The notes under the pieces were generated by a model. The model was not told where the DNA came from. It did not search any database and saw only the letters and a list, made by a program, of their open reading frames with translations. From assembly GCF_015672735.1 (NCBI RefSeq), contig NZ_JADABY010000039.1:62001-126000 (forward strand): DNA of 64,000 bases, in the 5' to 3' direction. This document shows, one piece after another, positions 56,701 to 64,000 of this stretch; position 1 is the stretch's first letter, and each line of letters starts with the position of its first letter. This DNA comes from Citrobacter sp. Res13-Sevr-PEB04-36 (GTDB taxonomy: Bacteria > Pseudomonadota > Gammaproteobacteria > Enterobacterales > Enterobacteriaceae). Position numbers and translations under genes: made by a program.

Positions 56701-57327
56701 ATGAACCAGGTTGATCGTCCATTTTTAGATTGTGGTTTAACGCGACTTGAATTTCTGCGGATATCAGGAAAAGGTCTGGCAGGGTTAACCATTGCCCCCG
56801 CACTGTTATCACTTTTTGGCTGTAAGCAGGAAGATGTCGATAGCGGCACTGTCGGGCTGATTAACACGCCGAAAGGGGTGCTGGTGACACAACGTGCACG
56901 CTGCACAGGATGTCACCGCTGCGAAATTTCCTGTACGAATTATAACGATGGCGCCGTTGGCACCTTCTTTTCCCGTATCAAAATCCATCGCAATTTCTTC
57001 TTTGGTGACAACGGTGTCGGTTCCGGTGGCGGACTGTACGGCGATTTAAACTACACCGCCGACACCTGCCGTCAGTGCAAAGATCCGCAATGTATGGCTG
57101 TCTGCCCAATTGGCGCAATTACCTGGAAACAGGAAGACGGTTGTATTGCGGTGGATCACAAGCGTTGTATTGGCTGTAGCGCGTGTACCACAGCCTGTCC
57201 CTGGATGATGGCGACTGTAAATACCGAAACTAAAAAATCCTCAAAATGTGTGTTGTGTGGGGAATGCGCCAATGCCTGTCCGACTGGGGCATTAAAAATT
57301 ATCGAATGGAAAGAGATTACCGTTTGA
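56701..57327 (+). CDS. ydhY: Ferredoxin-type electron-transfer protein YdhY
   Basis: 208 residues with four 4Fe-4S motifs: CTGCHRCEISCTNYNDG, CRQCKDPQCMAVCP, CIGCSACTTACP and CVLCGECANACP. Short N-terminal hydrophobic segment (LAGLTIAPALLSLFG). Predicted to carry electrons between the AOR-type enzyme YdhV and YdhX/YdhU. GAGGA lies 10 bases before the ATG. First gene of the FNR-type ydhYVWXUT operon. Confidence 0.92.
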   Translation: MNQVDRPFLDCGLTRLEFLRISGKGLAGLTIAPALLSLFGCKQEDVDSGTVGLINTPKGVLVTQRARCTGCHRCEISCTNYNDGAVGTFFSRIKIHRNFFFGDNGVGSGGGLYGDLNYTADTCRQCKDPQCMAVCPIGAITWKQEDGCIAVDHKRCIGCSACTTACPWMMATVNTETKKSSKCVLCGECANACPTGALKIIEWKEITV

Positions 57328-57410
57328 TGGATCGCAGGCTTGCCTGATACGCGTCATTAATTGCCAAAAATATTGCCGCTCTACACGGAAATGCGGCCAG
57401 CAAAATGACG

Positions 57411-59675
<2,265 letters not shown>

Positions 59676-59685
59676 GGAACGCGAG

Positions 59686-60363
59686 ATGACTAACGTGAGC
59701 GACGTTCTGGTCGCCAATGAGGAAGCGTGTATAGCGCTTCCTGATGAGGTGGATAGCCAAAAACGACAGTGGCTACAGGCGTTACACCCGGCCGTAGAGC
59801 ACAGCAACACGCCGCAGGTCGAAGAGCCGGTGACGGCGGAGTCGATAATGGCGGATTTTATCCGCCAGCACTCCGCGTCGGGCCAGTTGGTGACACGTGG
59901 TGTGTTTTTGCAGCCACCTTATTCAATGCCTGAAACCGACCTTACGCCGCTGCTGGACGCAATGCGTGAGCAGGCGGGCAGTGCGGATATTACCTGCGTG
60001 CAGGGTGCGGAAGATGTGTATTTCTACTCGACGCAGACCATGACGGCCAATTACGCCGACATGTGCGTGCAGGTGGTGGAAAACGATATCTGCCGGGCGA
60101 TCGCCGAGGCGGTGCGCTTTGACTGCCGAACGTATCCTCGCCCGTATAAGGTCGCCATGCTCGGACAGTCGCCGTATCACTTTGCACCTCAACAGATAGC
60201 TGCGGCGCTGACCGCCATGGAAACGCACCCGGATTACGCAGATATACGCGTTGTGGAAGCGTCGAATGCGGAACCTTATCTGTTTAGCGAGCGCTTTATG
60301 CGCTACGGCAAGGCGTACGGCCTGTGTGAATGGCTTGAGGTTGAGCAGTACCAGAACCCCTGA
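59686..60363 (+). CDS. ydhW: Uncharacterised YdhW (AOR operon)
   Basis: 225 residues, no known catalytic motif. Starts MTNVSDVLVANEEACIALPDEVDSQKRQWLQALHP as in E. coli, where it is 215 residues; the central spacer is slightly longer here. It lies 10 bases after ydhV and may help mature or escort the YdhV cofactor. That role is an inference from its position. Confidence 0.88.
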   Translation: MTNVSDVLVANEEACIALPDEVDSQKRQWLQALHPAVEHSNTPQVEEPVTAESIMADFIRQHSASGQLVTRGVFLQPPYSMPETDLTPLLDAMREQAGSADITCVQGAEDVYFYSTQTMTANYADMCVQVVENDICRAIAEAVRFDCRTYPRPYKVAMLGQSPYHFAPQQIAAALTAMETHPDYADIRVVEASNAEPYLFSERFMRYGKAYGLCEWLEVEQYQNP

Positions 60364-60427
60364 ATTGATCAGGTAAATGTCATGGAACGTGTGGACGATC
60401 ACTGTCACAGCATTAGAGGATAACCCG

Positions 60428-61096
60428 ATGTCCTTCACCCGACGAAAATTTGTCATTGGTATGGGGACGGTGATTTTTTTCACCGGCCCGGGCCAAACCC
60501 TGTTAGCAAGTACCAAAAATACGCAAGCGGTTCGTTATGTCATGATCCACGATGAGTCATTGTGCAACGGCTGTAATATTTGCGCCCGAGCGTGCAGAAA
60601 AACCAACCATGTTCCAGCCCAGGGTAGCCGTTTGTCGATTGCCCATATTCCGGTGTCGGATAACGACAACGAAACCCTGTATCACTATTTCCGTCAGTCC
60701 TGCCAGCATTGTGACGATGCGCCCTGTATTGAGGTGTGTCCGACCGGTGCTTCCTGGCGCGATGAGAATGGAATTGTGCGGGTTGACGCCGCGCGTTGCA
60801 TTGGCTGCAGCTACTGCATAGGGGCCTGTCCTTATCAGGTTCGCTATCTTAATCCGCAAACCAAAGTGGCAGATAAATGCGACTTCTGCGCCGAGTCGCG
60901 TCTGGCAAAAGGCTTCCCGCCTATATGCGTGAATGCGTGCCCGGAACATGCGCTGATATTTGGACGTGAAGACAGCCCGCAGGTTCAGGCCTGGCTGCGC
61001 GACAACAAGTTTTACGAGTATCAGTTGGCAGGCGCCGGGAAACCCCATCTGTATCGTCGGTTCGGTCAACATTTGATTAAAAAGGATAATGTATGA
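60428..61096 (+). CDS. ydhX: Fe-S electron-transfer protein YdhX
   Basis: 222 residues with a signal-like N-terminus (SFTRRKFVIGMGTVIFFTG, twin Arg) and four 4Fe-4S motifs (CNGCNICARACRK, CQHCDDAPCIEVCP, CIGCSYCIGACPYQVRY, CDFCAESR...CVNACP). Probably exported or membrane-facing and partnered with YdhU. Start at 60428 gives MSFTRRKF; a longer frame upstream is unlikely. Overlaps ydhU by ATGA. Confidence 0.92.
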   Translation: MSFTRRKFVIGMGTVIFFTGPGQTLLASTKNTQAVRYVMIHDESLCNGCNICARACRKTNHVPAQGSRLSIAHIPVSDNDNETLYHYFRQSCQHCDDAPCIEVCPTGASWRDENGIVRVDAARCIGCSYCIGACPYQVRYLNPQTKVADKCDFCAESRLAKGFPPICVNACPEHALIFGREDSPQVQAWLRDNKFYEYQLAGAGKPHLYRRFGQHLIKKDNV

Positions 61097-61878
61097 ACGC
61101 GTCGCAGAATGCCGAACAGTTTCACGCGCAACTGGCGCAGTACGTCCCCTTGTTTAAGCCCGACTACTGGCCCGTCTGGCTGGTGGCTGCCGGGTTAATG
61201 CTGGTGGGGATGTGGCTGGTGCTGGCGTTACACGCCATGCTGCGCTTTCGCTCTGCCAATAAAGCGTCATCCGGGCACGGTGAGAAGGTCTATCTGTACT
61301 CGAAGGCGGTCCGCCTGTGGCACTGGTCGAATGCGCTGCTGTTTTTACTATTGCTGGTCAGTGGTCTGGTCAACCACTTTTCTGTCGTCAGCGCCCCGGT
61401 AATGAAAAGCCTGCATTCTGTGCACGAAATCTGCGGCTTCTTGCTGCTGGCGTGCTGGATTGGCTTTGTGCTGATCAACCTGCTCGGTGGCAATGGGCAT
61501 CACTATATGATTAAACGCCAGGGTTGGATTGGGCGAGCGCAACGACAGACTCGGTTTTATCTGTTTGGCATTATGCAGGGTGAGGCACACCCGTTCCCGG
61601 CGTCCACGCGGTCTAAGTTCAACCCGTTACAGCAGGCGGCCTATGTCGGCGTAATGTACGGACTGTTACCGCTGTTGCTGATTTCCGGTTTGCTGTCGCT
61701 GTATCCGCAAGCGGTGGGCGATCTGTTCCCGGGCGTGCGTTACTGGTTGCTGCAGGCGCACTTTGCGCTGGCGATAGTGAGTCTGTTTTTCATTTTTGGA
61801 CATCTTTATCTCTGCACCACGGGACGCACACCGGGCGAAACCTTCAGGTGCATGGTGGATGGCTATCACCGGCATTAA
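61093..61878 (+). CDS. ydhU: Cytochrome b-type membrane anchor YdhU
   Basis: 261 residues with about five hydrophobic segments and conserved His in KAVRLWHWSNALLF, LHSVHEICGF and LQAHFALAIVSLFFIFGHLYL. Resembles PhsC/NrfD-like or cytochrome b561 anchors. Predicted to exchange electrons between the quinone pool and YdhX. Confidence 0.9.
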   Translation: MNASQNAEQFHAQLAQYVPLFKPDYWPVWLVAAGLMLVGMWLVLALHAMLRFRSANKASSGHGEKVYLYSKAVRLWHWSNALLFLLLLVSGLVNHFSVVSAPVMKSLHSVHEICGFLLLACWIGFVLINLLGGNGHHYMIKRQGWIGRAQRQTRFYLFGIMQGEAHPFPASTRSKFNPLQQAAYVGVMYGLLPLLLISGLLSLYPQAVGDLFPGVRYWLLQAHFALAIVSLFFIFGHLYLCTTGRTPGETFRCMVDGYHRH

Positions 61879-61881
61879 GCG

Positions 61882-62694
61882 ATGATGATTACTTGTAGTG
61901 ATTTACGGGCCTGGCGCGTCGGGCCCGTGATATATCGTTGGTTTCTACGTATGTTTCCCGACGGCGGCAGCTATGCGGATGTTCACCGTGCGCTTGAGCG
62001 AGAGGGCTTAGGCGACTGGGCGGGCAGCCTCGTGGAATATGGCTGGTCTAAATGGCTGGATGAAGCAGGTTTTGTGCAGCAGGATGTTTGCGCCATGGCG
62101 CGCCTGGCCTGTCCAGAAACGGCAGACGACAACGGCAGACAGCTGGCGAGTGCAACGGACAGCGACAGCCTTGGCAGTGCAGGTGATAACGTCAAAATCG
62201 CCAGCGCCGGGTACGCCGCACAGATTGCCAGCGCGGGGTACAGCGCCCGCATTGGCAGCGTGGGGTACAATACGCATGTCGGCAGCTCCGGCAATCGCAG
62301 CAGAATCGCGGTCGCGGGAAATTCCACGCGCGTCAGCAGCGTGGGAAACGGCACGCGCATCGCCAGTACCGGCATGCGTGTGCGCATTAGCTCGTTGGGC
62401 GAGCGCAGCCGTATTGCCAGCAGCGGCGATCTCACGCAGATTGCCAGCTTTGGCCCTGAGTCAAAGATTGCTAACTGTGCTGACAATGTGCACATTATTG
62501 CCAGCGGTGAAAATGCGGTCGTTGCCAGTACCGGCGAGGTCGATTCAATTATTCTCGGCCCCGGTGGATGTGCCGCACTTGCCTATCACGACGGGGAGAG
62601 AATGCGGTTTGCCGTGGCCATCGAGGGTGAGAATAATATCTTCGCCGGTGTGAAATACCGACTCAACAACGACCACCAGTTTGTGGCCTGTTGA
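61882..62694 (+). CDS. ydhT: Nonapeptide-repeat protein YdhT
   Basis: 270 residues. N-terminal domain (about 1-80) with GWSKWLDEAGFVQQDVCAMARL. Then about 13 tandem nine-residue units of type I-A-S-x-G-x-x-x-R (from IASAGYAAQ to VASTGEVDS, about residues 110-226), then a C-terminal tail. The repeat suggests a beta-solenoid. Function unknown; last gene of the AOR operon, 3 bases after ydhU. Confidence 0.88.
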   Translation: MMITCSDLRAWRVGPVIYRWFLRMFPDGGSYADVHRALEREGLGDWAGSLVEYGWSKWLDEAGFVQQDVCAMARLACPETADDNGRQLASATDSDSLGSAGDNVKIASAGYAAQIASAGYSARIGSVGYNTHVGSSGNRSRIAVAGNSTRVSSVGNGTRIASTGMRVRISSLGERSRIASSGDLTQIASFGPESKIANCADNVHIIASGENAVVASTGEVDSIILGPGGCAALAYHDGERMRFAVAIEGENNIFAGVKYRLNNDHQFVAC

Positions 62695-62703
62695 GCTGTA
62701 GCG

Positions 62704-63381
62704 TTATTTTAGCGCGAACCGATGCCTGGCTGCTTTCTCCAGCCCAAAACACAGCAGGTAGTAGACCAGTCCGGTAAAGACAAAAATCGCAGCCGGGTAA
62801 ATCTGCACGCGGCTGTTCACCTGCCCGGCAACCGTCGTCAGTTCAGGGACGTTGACGATAAACGCCAGCGACGTATCCTTTAGTAACCCAATAAAAATCC
62901 CCGTCAGCGATGGCAGAATATTACGCAGCACCTGTGGCAGTAAAATCAGCCATAGCGCCTGAAACGGACGGAATCCCTGAACCACCGCAGCTTCATGCTG
63001 GCCACCAGGCAGCGCGTTTAAGCCCGAATACACAGAGTGCATCACCGAGGCGGCGGTAAACCAGGCCAGCGCAAACGTGACGGTCGCCGCCCCTGGCAGA
63101 TCGCTGCCGGTCAGCATAGGTAACAGGTACCACATCCAGAAAATGACAAAAATGAGCGGAATGCCGCGAATAAACTCCGCCCAGATAAATAGCCCCGTGC
63201 GCACCATGCCCGGGAATCTCCAGGCACAGCAGGCGAGTAGTATTCCTGCTGGCAGCGCCAGAACTGCTGCACCCAATGCCATCAGTAACGTGAGCAGGAC
63301 GCCACCCGGCTGCCCCTCGACTGCGCGTCCCCACAGGAGATAGTCCAGATTGTCGGTAATCACCGAAATATTAGCGATCAT
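62704..63381 (-). CDS. Polar amino-acid ABC transporter permease
   Basis: 225 residues, HisM/GltK family. About five helices; the ABC-facing loop EAAVVQGFRPFQALWLILLPQVLRNILPSLTG is present. Overlaps the next gene by 11 bases, forming a permease pair. Not at this position in K-12 (where ydhS follows ydhT). Substrate is not evident. Confidence 0.85.
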   Translation of the reverse strand: MIANISVITDNLDYLLWGRAVEGQPGGVLLTLLMALGAAVLALPAGILLACCAWRFPGMVRTGLFIWAEFIRGIPLIFVIFWMWYLLPMLTGSDLPGAATVTFALAWFTAASVMHSVYSGLNALPGGQHEAAVVQGFRPFQALWLILLPQVLRNILPSLTGIFIGLLKDTSLAFIVNVPELTTVAGQVNSRVQIYPAAIFVFTGLVYYLLCFGLEKAARHRFALK

Positions 63382-64000
63382 GCTGTGGACTCCGGTTGCT
63401 CAAGATGTGGGTTTTCACCGCAGATTGCTTTGCCGATACGGGCCGTGGTCCAAGTCGCGTAAGCAACATTCCCAGCACAACTCCGGTGAGCAGATACAGC
63501 CCGGTGCCGACGGCAAACGCTTCCAGTGCGTGGGCGTTATAACTCTCGATTTGCCGCACCTGGTAGGTCAGTTCGGCGAAGCCGATACCGCTGGCAAGCG
63601 ATGAGAGCTTCATCAAATTGAGATACTGCCCGACGATCGGCTGCCAGGCGTTCGCCAGGCCCTGAGGCAACAGAATATGCCGAAAGGCCGCCCAGGAAGA
63701 AAACCCCTGCGCCACGGCGGCTTCCTGCTGCCCGCTGGATACCGCCTGTAAACCGGAGGCAATTTCCTCCACCAAAAAAGCTGACGTAAAAATCCCCAGT
63801 CCCCAGGCCGAGCAGAGAAACTCCGGCGTTAACCACCAGACATCTCCTGGCAGAATGGACCACGAATGTTCTGCATTGATGAAGGTAATTACCCCCCGTG
63901 GAAGCAAGTTCCATGCGGCGAAATACCAGAACATCAGTTGTACCAGTAACGGCGTGTTGCGAAAAACAGAAACCCACACGCTGACCATGCCACCGGCGAT
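63371..64000 (-). CDS. Polar amino-acid ABC transporter permease, 5' truncated by window
   Basis: The frame is open to the window edge, so the start is outside. The visible 209 codons have the permease loop EAAVAQGFSSWAAFRHILLPQGLANAW and helices of the GltJ/HisQ family. Partner of the downstream permease; ATPase and binding protein probably lie beyond the window. Confidence 0.85.
   Translation of the reverse strand: MAGGMVSVWVSVFRNTPLLVQLMFWYFAAWNLLPRGVITFINAEHSWSILPGDVWWLTPEFLCSAWGLGIFTSAFLVEEIASGLQAVSSGQQEAAVAQGFSSWAAFRHILLPQGLANAWQPIVGQYLNLMKLSSLASGIGFAELTYQVRQIESYNAHALEAFAVGTGLYLLTGVVLGMLLTRLGPRPVSAKQSAVKTHILSNRSPQHDR

Noticed and set aside
56573-56906. Minus-strand frames antisense to the ydhY leader and start
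   Set aside because: They overlap a conserved 4Fe-4S protein gene and have no ribosome site or recognisable domain.

Overview
The window is a stretch of enterobacterial chromosome. It is almost fully coding, and gene order from the end of nlpC to ydhT follows the E. coli K-12 terminus region (nlpC-ydiV-selO ... hemP-aroH-ppsR-ppsA-fadK-ydiTSRQ-ydiP-ydiO-ydiF-aroD-ydiB-ydiN-ydiM-ydiL-rprA-ydiK-ydiJ-menI-ydiH ... sufABCDSE-ldtE-lpp-pykF ... fumD-ydhYVWXUT). Protein similarity to the K-12 sequences I remember is high throughout. Three blocks absent from K-12 are present: a complete hmuRSTUV haem-uptake operon next to hemP, a tetrathionate respiration locus (ttrBCA/ttrSR) with a metNIQ-like transporter between pykF and fumD, and a small accessory patch between ydiH and sufA. 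This combination points to Citrobacter (or a close relative of Salmonella/Citrobacter); the genus is an inference from synteny.

Layout. 1-2.7 kb: end of nlpC, the degenerate EAL regulator ydiV and the protein AMPylase selO. 2.7-8.6 kb: hemP-hmuRSTUV on the minus strand, convergent with selO and controlled from a Fur box at about 8.62 kb. 8.8-13.5 kb: aroH (TrpR operator), ppsR, ppsA (Cra site). 13.6-22.9 kb: a fatty-acid/CoA module with FixABCX-like electron transfer proteins (ydiQRST), an acyl-CoA synthetase (fadK), an acyl-CoA dehydrogenase (ydiO), a CoA transferase (ydiF) and an AraC regulator (ydiP). 23-27.8 kb: aroD-ydiB and two MFS carriers with ydiL. 28-33.4 kb: sRNA RprA, ydiK, ydiJ, menI, ydiH. 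33.4-36.5 kb: accessory patch with a metallo-beta-lactamase-fold protein lacking its usual metal ligands, a divergent LysR regulator, a RydB-like sRNA and a frameshifted, AT-rich Asp2/XcbB-like gene. 36.7-42.2 kb: the suf Fe-S assembly operon behind a Fur box. 42.3-45.4 kb: ldtE, lpp, pykF. 45.9-48.5 kb: the metNIQ-like transporter. 48.5-55.9 kb: ttr. 56-62.7 kb: fumD and the ydhYVWXUT anaerobic oxidoreductase operon with a perfect FNR box, a foldable leader and an ERIC element between ydhY and ydhV. 62.7-64 kb: two polar amino-acid ABC permeases, the second cut by the window edge.

A theme is anaerobic and iron-related metabolism: haem import (hmu), Fe-S assembly (suf), tetrathionate respiration (ttr), the FNR-type ydh operon and a predicted anaerobic beta-oxidation set. 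Repeats are REP/BIME elements in several intergenic gaps and one ERIC. No IS element, CRISPR array, rRNA or tRNA was seen. Most genes are well-known families. The least explained items are the ydhY leader RNA, the nonapeptide-repeat protein YdhT, the ligand-less metallo-beta-lactamase-fold protein with its LysR partner, and the broken Asp2-like gene.
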